A DNA stretch of 64,000 bases from Alistipes sp. (lineage in GTDB: Bacteria; Bacteroidota; Bacteroidia; Bacteroidales; Rikenellaceae), in the NCBI GenBank assembly GCA_017379015.1, contig JAFNXN010000005.1, forward strand, positions 62,001 through 126,000, given 5' to 3'. Positions 1-9,299 of this stretch are shown here, piece by piece. Each line of letters begins with the position of its first letter. The first letter of the stretch is position 1. A model generated the notes under the pieces. It did not search any database. It was not told where the DNA came from and was given only the letters and a program-made list of their open reading frames with translations. A program made the translations under genes and the position numbers.

Positions 1-984
1 CTCCGTTGAGCGACACTCCACATACCTCTCAGCGGGTATCGCATCGCGCTCGAAGAACTCGAACGCATGGTCGTAGCCCACCTCCTGACCCGTATATATC
101 AGGGGCATGGTCGAGGGCATCAGGAAGGTCATCGCCGTCATCACATCGAGAGCTGCGCCAAAGCGCGCGAAGTGCGAGCCACTCCACGAGTTCTCGTCGT
201 GGTTCGATGTGAAGCTCATACGTATCGCCTCGCGCGGGTATCGCTCACGCTCCTCATGTATAGCATTGCGCAGGTCCCATACGCGACGTGCCCCCTTGGC
301 TATGTCGCACATTATGTGGTGGATGTTCCACTGGTAGCTAGCGTTGAATGCCCTGTCGAAGAGGTTATCCTCCTCCGCCTCGGCAAGCATGAAGATGTCG
401 TGCTTAACGCTGTGTAGCACCTCGGCAGCCTCCTGCCAGAACTCTATGGGCACAAGCATCGCCATGTCGCAGCGGAAGCCGTCAATATCGAACTCCTCGA
501 CCCAGTAGCGCATGGCATCAATCTCGCCACGCCACACCTCGCGGTTTGCATAGTTGAGCTTCGCCGTGTCGGTCCAGTCCCAGGGCACCTTAGCCACACC
601 TGCCTCGTCACGCTCGTACCAATCCGCTGGTCGCTCTGTGATCCAGCGAGCATCGCGCGCCGTATGGTTAGCCACCCAGTCGAGGATCACCTTTAGACCC
701 AGTGCATGCGCCGCTGCAACAAAGGCACGAAAGTCGCTCTCGGTGCCAAACTCCTCGTTCACGGCCTTGTAGTCGCTTATCGAGTAGTAGGACCCCAGCG
801 CACCCTTGCGCCCCTCCTTGCCGATAGGATATATCGGCATGAGCCACAGTGCGTCGATGCCTATAGAGCGCAAAAAGGGGAGTCGCTCGCGTGCAGCATT
901 AAACGTACCCTCCGCCGTAAGCTGACGAATGTTCATCTCGTAGAGCACCGCAGAGTAGCTCCACTCAGGATTCTTATACATCAT
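1..984 (-). CDS. GH13 alpha-amylase family enzyme, 3' end cut by the window
   Basis: Glycoside hydrolase family 13 enzyme expected to cleave alpha-1,4-glucans or maltodextrins. 328 residues are visible and the reading frame leaves the window at base 1. Catalytic residues by family motif: nucleophile D173 in GFRCDMA, acid/base E202 in FMLAEAE, transition-state D263 in SNHDENSW. The start is one of two adjacent ATG codons (984 or 981). No signal peptide is visible: the protein begins directly with the barrel (YKNPEWSYSAVLYEMNIRQL). It is therefore probably cytoplasmic, unlike its close paralogue immediately upstream in the operon (1046-2443), whose barrel starts with the equivalent YELNIRQ segment. 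The two look like a tandem duplication in which one copy lacks the lipoprotein leader. Last visible gene of the starch operon. Confidence 0.9.
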   Translation of the reverse strand, partial: MMYKNPEWSYSAVLYEMNIRQLTAEGTFNAARERLPFLRSIGIDALWLMPIYPIGKEGRKGALGSYYSISDYKAVNEEFGTESDFRAFVAAAHALGLKVILDWVANHTARDARWITERPADWYERDEAGVAKVPWDWTDTAKLNYANREVWRGEIDAMRYWVEEFDIDGFRCDMAMLVPIEFWQEAAEVLHSVKHDIFMLAEAEEDNLFDRAFNASYQWNIHHIMCDIAKGARRVWDLRNAIHEERERYPREAIRMSFTSNHDENSWSGSHFARFGAALDVMTAMTFLMPSTMPLIYTGQEVGYDHAFEFFERDAIPAERYVECRSTE

Positions 985-1045
985 TAACTCTTTGAAAAAG
1001 AGAGGGTACACCACCCACTAAAGGTAGTGTACCCTACATCACAAA

Positions 1046-2443
1046 TTACTTTGAAAGAAGCATGTAACCCCATGCACCAAGCTCCACAGTATCACCAGCC
1101 TTGAAGCTCTTAGCCTCGCCGCAGATGCACATATAGTCGCCTGCCTCAGCCTCAGTAAGGGTGATTGTTGCTGGCTCAACCGAGAAGTTGAACATCACCA
1201 ACACCTTGTTATCATCCTTCTCTCGAGTGAATGCCAATACTGTCTCAGGTGCACCCTCTACGAAGATCGCAGGAGCTACATTCTCGCCAGCAGCCAACGC
1301 CTTGTTAGCGTGACGGAACGAGCAGAGCGAACGGTAGAAGTCGCGATACTCCTTGCCATAGTTTACATCTACAAGCTCCTCCACAGAGTCCTTCTCGAAG
1401 AACTGCAAGCGGCGGTTGAGAGCGATCTCCTGACCAGTGTAGATGAGTGGCTGCGACTTAGGCATAACGAATGTAAGAGCTGCAAATGCCTTGTGAGCAT
1501 CGCCCATACGCTCGAACTCAGTACCTGCCCACGAGTTCTCATCGTGGTTCGAGGTGAACATAAGACGCATTGCAGGTGCAGGGTACTTCTCGTCGTCGCG
1601 AGCCATATACTCCTTAAGATCCTTAACGGTCTTAGCATCGGTCTTGATTGTGCCGTCGCCAGCTACGTTCTTAGTCTCGCTACCACCCTTAGCCATAGCG
1701 TTGAAGATGTGGTGGAGCTCCCAAGCGTATGTAGCCTCGAAGCCACACTCGTGCAACCACTGCTCCTCGCCCTCAGCCAAGAGATATACCTCTGGGTTGA
1801 TCTTGCGGATCTCCTCCCAAGCACCCTTCCAGAAGTCGCCAGGAACGTTCATCGCAACATCGCAACGGTAGCCGTCAACACCCTTCTCGATCCAGAACTT
1901 CAAGGCGTCGAGCATCGCAGCGCGCATATCCTGGTTCTCGTAGTTGAGCTTAGCAATATCTGTCCAGTCGTACTCAACGATAGGAAGACCAGTAGTCTCA
2001 TCCATCACATACCAATCCTTCTTACCCTCTTTCCACCATTTAGCATCGCGCGATGTGTGGTTAGCCACCCAGTCGAGGATAACCTTAAGACCGAGGTCGT
2101 GAGCCGTAGCTAGGAAGTGGTCGAAGTCCTCCATAGTACCGAACTCAGGGTTTACAGCCTTGTAGTCGATGATCGAGTAGTAAGAGCCAAGCGTACCCTT
2201 ACGACCATCGATACCGATAGGGCTCACTGGCATAAGCCATACGATGTCAACGCCCATAGACTTAAGCTCAGGGAGAAGCTGCTCGGCAGCAGCAAACGTA
2301 CCCTCAACAGTAGCCTGACGAATGTTGAGCTCGTAGACAACAGAGTTGAACTTGTCGAACGATGTCGATGGCTGCTGCTCAGCAACAGGAGCACAACCCA
2401 AGAGTGTCGCAACGAAAGCGACCAAAGCAATAAATTTCTTCAT
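1046..2443 (-). CDS. GH13 alpha-amylase lipoprotein
   Basis: About 465 residues. ATG 2443 is chosen because it gives a classic lipoprotein leader (MKKFIALVAFVATLLGC); an in-frame ATG at 2455 would add four residues. The mature protein is essentially a bare GH13 barrel plus a short C-terminal beta domain. Catalytic residues: D195 (GYRCDVA), E224 (LLAEGEE), D301 (SNHDENSW). It should act on starch or maltodextrin from a membrane anchor; whether it faces the periplasm or the outside cannot be read directly. It lies 17 bp after the stop of the 708-residue amylase and 61 bp before its paralogue at 1-984, in the same orientation, so it is cotranscribed with the susCD genes. The exact specificity (alpha-amylase, neopullulanase, glucosidase) is not resolved. 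Confidence 0.92.
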   Translation of the reverse strand: MKKFIALVAFVATLLGCAPVAEQQPSTSFDKFNSVVYELNIRQATVEGTFAAAEQLLPELKSMGVDIVWLMPVSPIGIDGRKGTLGSYYSIIDYKAVNPEFGTMEDFDHFLATAHDLGLKVILDWVANHTSRDAKWWKEGKKDWYVMDETTGLPIVEYDWTDIAKLNYENQDMRAAMLDALKFWIEKGVDGYRCDVAMNVPGDFWKGAWEEIRKINPEVYLLAEGEEQWLHECGFEATYAWELHHIFNAMAKGGSETKNVAGDGTIKTDAKTVKDLKEYMARDDEKYPAPAMRLMFTSNHDENSWAGTEFERMGDAHKAFAALTFVMPKSQPLIYTGQEIALNRRLQFFEKDSVEELVDVNYGKEYRDFYRSLCSFRHANKALAAGENVAPAIFVEGAPETVLAFTREKDDNKVLVMFNFSVEPATITLTEAEAGDYMCICGEAKSFKAGDTVELGAWGYMLLSK

Positions 2444-2460
2444 AATATTTAGCATTTAAA

Positions 2461-4587
2461 TTACTTGTTTACAATAACATAGCCGTATGCTGGCACAATA
2501 ACCTTGAGCTTGCCATCCACAACCTGAGCCTCAGCACCCGCAGCTGCCACAGCCACCGTTGCCGACTCGCACTCAACGAACTTAGGCATCTCGACCACAG
2601 CCTCGCGAGCCTCAGCACGCACGTTGAGAGCTACAACAGCCCACTGACCCATATAGTGACGCATGAATACCCAGATGTCATCATCAACATGAAGTGTCAA
2701 GATGTCACCATACATCAACGGCATCGACTCTCGACGATACTTGAACAGAGCCTTTGTAGCCTCCACCTCACGCTGCTGGTAGTCGTTATAACCCTCGAAC
2801 TCCATCATATCGCGGTTGTCAGGGTCGTTAGCACCAGGTACGCCATACTCATCGCCCTGATATACGCAAGGAACACCTGGCACGGTAGAGATAAGAGCCT
2901 TCATAAGCTGTAGGCGTGCATAGCCCTTATCGTTGTCGCCAACACCCACCTCACGGTGCCAACCCTCAGCCTTGTCGTCGGGACACCAGAGAGGCATGTC
3001 GCCACCAGCAAGAGACAAGAAGCGAGGCTTATCGTGGTTACCTGTGATGTTACCCATTGTATGGTGCGAGCCGTAGGCTGCCTCCGACTGCTCAACGGTC
3101 GAGGCAATGTCGCGCATCGAGCGATTCTCGTCGACGATAACGTCACGCGATGTGTGGTAAAGGTTGAAGTCGAACTGTGCGTCGATCATACCTGTCTTGA
3201 CGTACGAGCCGATAAGCTCCACGTCGCCATAGGTCTCACCGATCTGCCATAGCTCACGCTCAGGCATCGACGACTTCATCTTGTGGGTGAGCATACGCCA
3301 GTAGTTGAGTGGAATATGCTTGCACGCATCGTGGCGGTAGCCATCGAAGTCGAAGTTACGCACCCAGTAGAGTGCCGTGTCGGTCATAGGGTCGCACACC
3401 TCCTCGCGGCGAGTGTCGAGCGTAGGGATATGCTCGTCAAACCATGTTGTAAGACGTGTCTCGCCATCCCACAAGCCGATATTCTTACGACCATCGGGCA
3501 ACATAAGCTCAGTGGTCCAGTCGGGGTGCTCCTGAAGCACTGGAGAGTTGATATGTAGGTGGTTAGCCACATAGTCGAGGATGACGTTCATCTCGCCAGC
3601 GTGTGCCTTATCGAGCATCGTGCGAAGCTCCTCGTCGGTACCGAAGCGGTAGTCCACCTTAGTGTTGTAGATAGGCCAGTAGCCGTGGTAGCCCGAGAAC
3701 TTAGTGTCGGGGTTAACGTTCTGACCCCACGCATCGTCGGGGTTCTGCGTGATTGGCGAGATCCAGATTGTTGTGATGCCGAGATCCGAGAAGAAGCCAT
3801 CGTCGATCTTTGCCGAGATACCAGCGATATCGCCACCCTGGTAGTCAACCTTGTCGAGCACCTCTGGTGAGTTGATCTTCCAGTCGTTAGCCTTGTTACC
3901 GTTGTTGAAGCGGTCGATCATCAACGAGTAGAGGATCTGCGAGTGGAAGTCCTTGCGACGGATCTGCTTGGCGTCAACCACAACCTCGCCATGCTGCAAT
4001 GGGAGCAACACATCGTTGAAGCGGCCCTCCTCAGAGGTGGCAAATACACGTATCGCCGTGCGCTCGAAGTGCTTAGCCTCGCGAGGGATGGCAACAGTCA
4101 AGGTAGTACCCTCAACCTTCACGTCGCTAATTCTATTGTTCTGCCACATAGCCACAACATCCTTCACAGGCTTTGTTGCCTCGAGCGTGATACACTTAGT
4201 GTCGGCAGCTACTGATGATAGGTAGCTACCCTCGGTGTCGCGCTTTCCGCCGATAACCACTATCGAGAGCTTCTCGTCGCCATGCCACACGTCGATTGTG
4301 GTGAGCAGCGTCTCAGCCTCTGTCGAGAGCTCAAACTCCGACCAGTTATCTGTAGTCTTGGTAAGCGTCACGCGCTTGTCGTCGCACGTAAGGTTGTTAG
4401 CACCATCCCACTGAGGATAGTAGTCGGTGAGGAAGTGGGTCGTAACACCACTCTTAACGGTCATAGGGATTACCGTAGTATTATCACCGAGCTTAAGCTT
4501 TGTCTCGGGAGCGCACTGCACCATAAGCAGCACTGCCAACGACATGAGTGCCGCTGACACGATGTAAATTAGTGATTTGTACCTCAT
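2461..4587 (-). CDS. Large GH13 amylase lipoprotein, SusG/SusA-like
   Basis: 708 residues. It has a lipoprotein signal ending LLMVQC, then roughly 200 residues of beta-rich N-terminal domains, a GH13 catalytic barrel from about residue 215, and a C-terminal all-beta domain. Active-site residues: nucleophile D420 (GYRHDACKH), acid/base E451 (WQIGETYGD), D519 (TGNHDKPR). The KH after the nucleophile and the N-terminal beta region resemble cyclomaltodextrinase/neopullulanase-type GH13 enzymes (SusA), while the lipid anchor and operon position match the job of the surface amylase SusG. I infer an outer-membrane enzyme that makes maltooligosaccharides for SusC/D import. It follows the starch-binding protein gene after a 148-bp spacer holding two hairpins. 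Confidence 0.92.
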   Translation of the reverse strand: MRYKSLIYIVSAALMSLAVLLMVQCAPETKLKLGDNTTVIPMTVKSGVTTHFLTDYYPQWDGANNLTCDDKRVTLTKTTDNWSEFELSTEAETLLTTIDVWHGDEKLSIVVIGGKRDTEGSYLSSVAADTKCITLEATKPVKDVVAMWQNNRISDVKVEGTTLTVAIPREAKHFERTAIRVFATSEEGRFNDVLLPLQHGEVVVDAKQIRRKDFHSQILYSLMIDRFNNGNKANDWKINSPEVLDKVDYQGGDIAGISAKIDDGFFSDLGITTIWISPITQNPDDAWGQNVNPDTKFSGYHGYWPIYNTKVDYRFGTDEELRTMLDKAHAGEMNVILDYVANHLHINSPVLQEHPDWTTELMLPDGRKNIGLWDGETRLTTWFDEHIPTLDTRREEVCDPMTDTALYWVRNFDFDGYRHDACKHIPLNYWRMLTHKMKSSMPERELWQIGETYGDVELIGSYVKTGMIDAQFDFNLYHTSRDVIVDENRSMRDIASTVEQSEAAYGSHHTMGNITGNHDKPRFLSLAGGDMPLWCPDDKAEGWHREVGVGDNDKGYARLQLMKALISTVPGVPCVYQGDEYGVPGANDPDNRDMMEFEGYNDYQQREVEATKALFKYRRESMPLMYGDILTLHVDDDIWVFMRHYMGQWAVVALNVRAEAREAVVEMPKFVECESATVAVAAAGAEAQVVDGKLKVIVPAYGYVIVNK

Positions 4588-4656
4588 ATTGTTTGTGTGT
4601 GTTAGTTATATGCTTGTTATCGGGTCTGTCCAAGAGTTGCTCTCTCGAAACATAGG

Positions 4657-4725
4657 GGTTGGGCAGCCGATCAAAGCAACCCAACCAAAGGTCATAGTAC
4701 CGCGCACACGCGCACGCGGTACTAT
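4657..4725 (-). other. Two intercistronic hairpins in the starch operon
   Basis: Between the starch-binding lipoprotein gene and the downstream amylase genes there is a perfect 11-bp stem, ATAGTACCGCG paired with CGCGGTACTAT (4694-4704 with 4715-4725), and a second 7-bp stem, GGTTGGG with CCCAACC (4657-4663 with 4680-4686). Neither is followed by a U-run on the transcribed strand, so they are more likely RNA-stabilising or processing elements than full terminators. They could set unequal amounts of binding and uptake proteins versus enzymes. Confidence 0.6.
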
Positions 4726-4735
4726 ATTAAAGTTA

Positions 4736-7582
4736 TTAGAGTGCAGGAACCTTACCAGCCTCCATCACGTAGAGCTTGCTCTGCTCAGGATAGAAGTAGA
4801 GATCGTAAGTACCATCAGCACCAACGCTCATATTCTTGCTACCGCCATCGCAGATTAGCTCTGTTGCAGCGTTGATCGCTACATTACCAGCTGTAGACAA
4901 GCCATAGTTTGCAGCATTGTTCCAAACGTTGTTAGCACGGATCTTGAACTCATCAGTAGCTGTCAAATTGCAGTTGAGGAGCTTAAAGCCACCATCCTCA
5001 GCAACCTCGAAAGGATAGTCTGGTGAGCCACCCCAGCTTGTCATAGAGCCTACAAGACCCCAAACGATGTCGCCCAACTCAGGAGTCTCAGGAGTCTCGC
5101 CATTTACAGTTGCGAGCCACTTGCCATCGCCACCCTTCTCAGTAAGAGTGATCACAACAGCACCGTTGAGCTCAACACCTGTAATATCTACAGTCTGCTC
5201 AGAATTGTTGTTGAAGATTACAGATACGGTCTTACCCTCCATCTCAGATGTGATGTTGAAGACGTAGTATGTCTTGCCGTCAACAGTCTCAGTCGAGAGA
5301 GCAACACCTGGCCAAGTGTTACCAGTGTAGTTAGCACCGCTGTCCCAAATCCAAGCGTAGCAGTTTGTCCAGCCAGTAGCAGTAACATCAGCATAGATCT
5401 TGTTACCAGCCAATGGAGCATCGCCACCGCCCTCGCCAGGAAGCATGCCAGCCTCCATCACGTAGAGCTTGCTCTGCTCAGGATAGAAGTAGAGGTCGTA
5501 AGTACCATCAGCAGCAACACACATATTCTGGCTATCGCCACCGCATATCAACTCATTAGCCACGTTTGTTGCAAGCGTACCCATTGCCTTAAGACCATAG
5601 TTTGCATCATTGTTCCACACGCCGTTAGCACGGATCTTGAAGTAGTGCGAAGCCGAGATAGTGTAGTTCAAAAGCTTGTAGCCACCATCGCCGTTAGCCT
5701 CGAAGTTAACATCGGGAGCACTCCAGCTATTCATGTCACCAACAAGACCCCAAACAGTCTCAGTTGGAGGCTCTGGAGTTACAGGTGCATCGCCATCCAT
5801 AGTGTAGGTCAAGTCTGCATTGAGAACAAAGAAGTGATCCTTGTTCATAACAACGCCAGTGATGTCAGCAGTCTGTGCAGTACCGTTGTTGAAGATTACA
5901 GAGATAGTCTTGCCAACAACAGTCTGAGGTGCCTCCCATACATAGTACTCAACACCATTAACGCTCTCTGTCGAGAGAGCCTGACCTGGCCAAGTGCCAC
6001 CAGTGTAGTTAGCACCATCGTCCCAAGCCCAAAGGTTACAGTTAGTCCAACCTGGAGCAGTGACATCAACATAGAGCTTCACAGCCTTAACCTCAACGCC
6101 CTCAGGTGCCTGACCCTCGGTCATAACCCACACCTTAGACTCTGCCTTGTTGAACCAGATGTCGTAAGTACCATCTGCGCTGATCTGAATATTCTTAGAG
6201 CCGCCGCTTGTAATTACATCAAAGCCCTCGTTAGGATTTACAACGCCCTCAGCCTCCAAACCGTAGTTTGCAGCATCGTTCCACTCGTCGTTGAAACGGA
6301 TCTTGAACATGTTAGCAGTTGTAAGAGCAACCGAACGACGAACATAGATGTCAGTGCCAACCTCATCCATGTAGAGGTCAGCCTGCTCACCCCAGCTAGT
6401 CATATCACCAACAACACCCCAACGGTTAGGCTCCTTCTCAACAACAGGAGGTGCGGGAGGCTCTGGAGTAGTACCACCATTAACGTCTGGCTCTGGCTGG
6501 CCATACATTTCGGCGTTGAACTCGATCATATTAGCAACAGGGTTGAAGTAAACACGGTAGTTACCAGCAGTAACAGCGATGTTACCACCATCAGCAGCAC
6601 CCCAGTTAAGTGTCCAAGCAGCATCAGCACGGAACTTCAAGCCACCATCAGCAGCGATCTCAACATCGGCATAGAAGCGTGACCATACAGCGTTGTACTC
6701 CATCACAACATCAGAACCCCAGCCATTGAAGTCACCGACGATACCGATCTGATTAGCACCCCAAAGCTTCTTCAAAACCAAAGACTCAGCGTTCTCGTCG
6801 AACTCGAAGCCATAGAAACGCATAGAGTAGTTTGTGATGTTGCCCGAACCACCGCCGTTGATAAGCTTAAGCTCAGCAGGCTCTGGATCAGTTACAGGGT
6901 TCTCACCATCTGCACCATAGTTGCAAGAGTCATCCCACTTGCCCTCGCCAGTAAGCTTCCAGCCCTTAGCAGCCTTCTCACCGAAGTCAACAACACCAGA
7001 GAATACAGTGCCCGAACCAGCGTAGTTAAGCAGATACTGAGAGTTGCCGTGGTTCCAACCGCAGTAGTCACCAATAACCCATACCTTGTCATACTTATCC
7101 GATGGCTTAACCTCAGCGTTGATAGGAGTAACAGTTAGAGCCTTAGAATCAGAGTAGTAGGTCTTGAACGAGCTGCCAATGGTAGCACCAACACGAACAT
7201 TAGTCAATGTTGCAACCTCAATAGGCAAGCCAAGCTCATTAGCAGCAAGGTTGATCTGCTCGTAGGTAAGCTCAACCTTTGTATCGGTAACACCTACAAC
7301 GATAGGCTTCCACACAGCCTCAGCCTCCTCAGAAGCCTTAGAGATCAATACAGAGTAGCTAGGAACGATACCCTCACCAAACTGAGCTGCATCCCACTCT
7401 ACAACGAACTTGCTGTCGAGGGTCTCAGCGGTGATAACCAAATCGCTAGTTGCGAAATCGTGCAATACAGGAGCTACCACCTGATCATCGGGTAGCGTCT
7501 GAACAATATCCAAGTCAGACGTACAAGACGACATGATGCCGACTGCAGCTGCTAGGACTGAAAAATATTTCAAAAATTTCAT
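4736..7582 (-). CDS. SusE/SusF-like surface starch-binding lipoprotein with seven binding modules
   Basis: 948 residues. Lipoprotein leader ending GIMSSC, then a SusE-type N-terminal Ig-like domain (about 30-135). Seven candidate carbohydrate-binding modules follow. SusF-like modules begin at about 140 (VWVIGDYCGWN), 270 (IGIVGDFNGWG), 390 (WGVVGDMTSWG), 620 (WGLVGDMNSWS) and 850 (WGLVGSMTSWG). Two CBM26-like modules (about 505-605 and 730-835) share TNCxxWxWDxGANYTG and TWPG. A proline-rich linker lies near 370-385. The last half is an internal duplication of a CBM26-like plus SusF-like pair. It should hold starch at the cell surface beside SusC/D. B. thetaiotaomicron SusE and SusF are separate, smaller proteins, so this looks like a fused and expanded version. 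The gene follows susD by 35 bp. Confidence 0.9.
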   Translation of the reverse strand: MKFLKYFSVLAAAVGIMSSCTSDLDIVQTLPDDQVVAPVLHDFATSDLVITAETLDSKFVVEWDAAQFGEGIVPSYSVLISKASEEAEAVWKPIVVGVTDTKVELTYEQINLAANELGLPIEVATLTNVRVGATIGSSFKTYYSDSKALTVTPINAEVKPSDKYDKVWVIGDYCGWNHGNSQYLLNYAGSGTVFSGVVDFGEKAAKGWKLTGEGKWDDSCNYGADGENPVTDPEPAELKLINGGGSGNITNYSMRFYGFEFDENAESLVLKKLWGANQIGIVGDFNGWGSDVVMEYNAVWSRFYADVEIAADGGLKFRADAAWTLNWGAADGGNIAVTAGNYRVYFNPVANMIEFNAEMYGQPEPDVNGGTTPEPPAPPVVEKEPNRWGVVGDMTSWGEQADLYMDEVGTDIYVRRSVALTTANMFKIRFNDEWNDAANYGLEAEGVVNPNEGFDVITSGGSKNIQISADGTYDIWFNKAESKVWVMTEGQAPEGVEVKAVKLYVDVTAPGWTNCNLWAWDDGANYTGGTWPGQALSTESVNGVEYYVWEAPQTVVGKTISVIFNNGTAQTADITGVVMNKDHFFVLNADLTYTMDGDAPVTPEPPTETVWGLVGDMNSWSAPDVNFEANGDGGYKLLNYTISASHYFKIRANGVWNNDANYGLKAMGTLATNVANELICGGDSQNMCVAADGTYDLYFYPEQSKLYVMEAGMLPGEGGGDAPLAGNKIYADVTATGWTNCYAWIWDSGANYTGNTWPGVALSTETVDGKTYYVFNITSEMEGKTVSVIFNNNSEQTVDITGVELNGAVVITLTEKGGDGKWLATVNGETPETPELGDIVWGLVGSMTSWGGSPDYPFEVAEDGGFKLLNCNLTATDEFKIRANNVWNNAANYGLSTAGNVAINAATELICDGGSKNMSVGADGTYDLYFYPEQSKLYVMEAGKVPAL
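4758..5512 (-). repeat. Near-identical internal direct repeat in the starch-binding gene
   Basis: The 62-bp blocks 4758-4819 and 5451-5512 differ at one base. Both encode the C-terminal strand of a SusF-like module (DLYFYPEQSKLYVMEAG). Weaker identity extends across the flanking CBM26-like modules, marking a recent tandem duplication of a module pair within the coding sequence. Confidence 0.9.
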
Positions 7583-7617
7583 AATTGTATACTGTTATAA
7601 GTTACATCAATCTTAGA

Positions 7618-9270
7618 CTAATAACCCTCAGGATTCTTCAAGTCTGGGTTAGCATCCATCTGTGACTTAGGAATTGCGAACAACTCCATGTACTTATGGA
7701 AGCCCTGACCGTTATAGGTCTCACCACCCTTGAAAGGCCACAAGAACTCAGCAGAAGAGTAGACACCGTAGCGGATAAGGTCGGTACGACGGCATGACTC
7801 CCACATAAGCTCACGAGCACGCTCAGCAATAAACAAATCGCGAGCAGCATCGTCCCATGAAGCAGGAAGAGTAATAGCATTTACGCCAGTACGTACTGCC
7901 AACTCGTCCATCTTTGACTGTGCCAAGTTACCCTGACCAAGACGTACGCATGCCTCAGCATAGATCAAGTAGATCTCACCAAGACGAATAACTGGGTAGT
8001 CGATATCAACGAATGACTCATTCTTAGCTGTCTCCAAGAACTCCTCAGAGGTCATATTGTGAGGAATGTTATTGAACTTCCAGCAGCTCCAGCCATATAG
8101 GAAGTTGATAACCTCATCGTGAGAGGTGATCTTCTCGTTACGGCCCTTGATGTGGAAGATACCACGCTTATCAGCGCAAGTGTACTCACCAGTCTCGTAG
8201 TTAGGGTTGCTTACATTGAAATACTTCTCAGCAAACTCGTGAGTAGTACGGATACCACCCCATGCACCATTACCACCCAATGGGTAAGTAGGAAGGTCGT
8301 TAGCCTCGTTCTGCGATGCCAATACAAGGAAAGTAGTACCACCGTAAGACTGCTGCTTGTGGCTATCGAAAGGAACAACCATCAAGAACTCCTTCAAAGT
8401 ATCAGAGTTCTCGCCATTATCACCACGGAACAAAGCAGCATAGTCAGAAGATAGACCGTAGCCCAAACCGAAGATGCGCTCGCAGGTCTGCTTAGCCAAC
8501 TCCCACTCAGCCTCACCCTTGTAGGTCTCAGCATTGAGATAGATACGAGCCAAAAGACCAAGAGCAGAACCCTTGTCCACGCGTGGATAGTTAGAGCGTG
8601 CAGCAGGAAGAACTGATGCATCAGATGCAAGCTCCTCGAGCTCGCTAACTACATACTCATAGATGTACTCACGTGGCTTCTGTGCAGGAGCCTTAGCACC
8701 GAACTCGCTATCCTCAGTAGCGAAAGGAACAGCACCAAACACATCCATAGCCATCCAGTAGTACCAAGCACGGATCAAACGAGCCTCAGCACGATACTCC
8801 TGAATACGAGCCTTAACATCAGCAGGCACACCACGCATATCGAGCTTATCGTTCTCAGTCTGACGGATATACTCGTTAACATAAGAGATAGCCTGAAGCG
8901 AACGGAAGAATACACCGAACACAGCCTCATTCTCAGCATCGGTCCATGTGTTGTAGTTCATGGCACGTACCCAACCATCGTTACCCCATGCACAAAGACA
9001 TGCATCGGTAGTGATCTCCTGACATGCCCAGAAAGCACGAACAATCTGAGTAGCACCACCATCAACACCAGAGATATCGGTGAGCTCGTGAGTACTCATT
9101 GTGTTATAGATCTTAGCAAGACCCTGGATGTAGCCCGCCTCATCTGCACCGTAGGCGTTCTCCGAGGTTACGTCCCACTCATTAATAGGTGTAGTATCGA
9201 GATCCTTCACACAAGATGAAAGAGTCAATAATGCACCTGCTATTGCAGCAACAAAATATCTTGTTTTCAT
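7618..9270 (-). CDS. susD: SusD-family starch-binding outer-membrane lipoprotein
   Basis: 550 residues from ATG 9270, which gives the lipoprotein leader MKTRYFVAAIAGALLTLSSC; an in-frame TTG four codons upstream is less likely. The helical TPR-like fold of RagB/SusD proteins is recognisable from the N-terminal RAFWACQEITTDA region, the ARLIRAWYYWMAMDVFG segment and the C-terminal RARELMWESCRRTDLIRYG. Length is close to B. thetaiotaomicron SusD (551). It should act as the lid over the SusC barrel and bind the incoming glycan. It sits 29 bp downstream of susC and directly before the starch-binding lipoprotein gene, the canonical sus order C-D-E/F. The symbol is by family and context; glycan specificity is inferred from the linked amylases. 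Confidence 0.94.
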   Translation of the reverse strand: MKTRYFVAAIAGALLTLSSCVKDLDTTPINEWDVTSENAYGADEAGYIQGLAKIYNTMSTHELTDISGVDGGATQIVRAFWACQEITTDACLCAWGNDGWVRAMNYNTWTDAENEAVFGVFFRSLQAISYVNEYIRQTENDKLDMRGVPADVKARIQEYRAEARLIRAWYYWMAMDVFGAVPFATEDSEFGAKAPAQKPREYIYEYVVSELEELASDASVLPAARSNYPRVDKGSALGLLARIYLNAETYKGEAEWELAKQTCERIFGLGYGLSSDYAALFRGDNGENSDTLKEFLMVVPFDSHKQQSYGGTTFLVLASQNEANDLPTYPLGGNGAWGGIRTTHEFAEKYFNVSNPNYETGEYTCADKRGIFHIKGRNEKITSHDEVINFLYGWSCWKFNNIPHNMTSEEFLETAKNESFVDIDYPVIRLGEIYLIYAEACVRLGQGNLAQSKMDELAVRTGVNAITLPASWDDAARDLFIAERARELMWESCRRTDLIRYGVYSSAEFLWPFKGGETYNGQGFHKYMELFAIPKSQMDANPDLKNPEGY

Positions 9271-9299
9271 TCTATTATACAATATTAATAATAATTATA

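Noticed and set aside
1310..2113. 267-codon plus-strand frame opposite the GH13 lipoprotein gene
   Set aside because: Lies wholly inside a well-supported enzyme gene on the other strand; leucine-rich composition is typical of the antisense frame.
5645..6682. Long 345-codon frame on the plus strand opposite the starch-binding gene
   Set aside because: Antisense shadow of a repeat-rich gene with biased codons. The product is Ser/Val/Asn-rich, has no start signal and no domain pattern.
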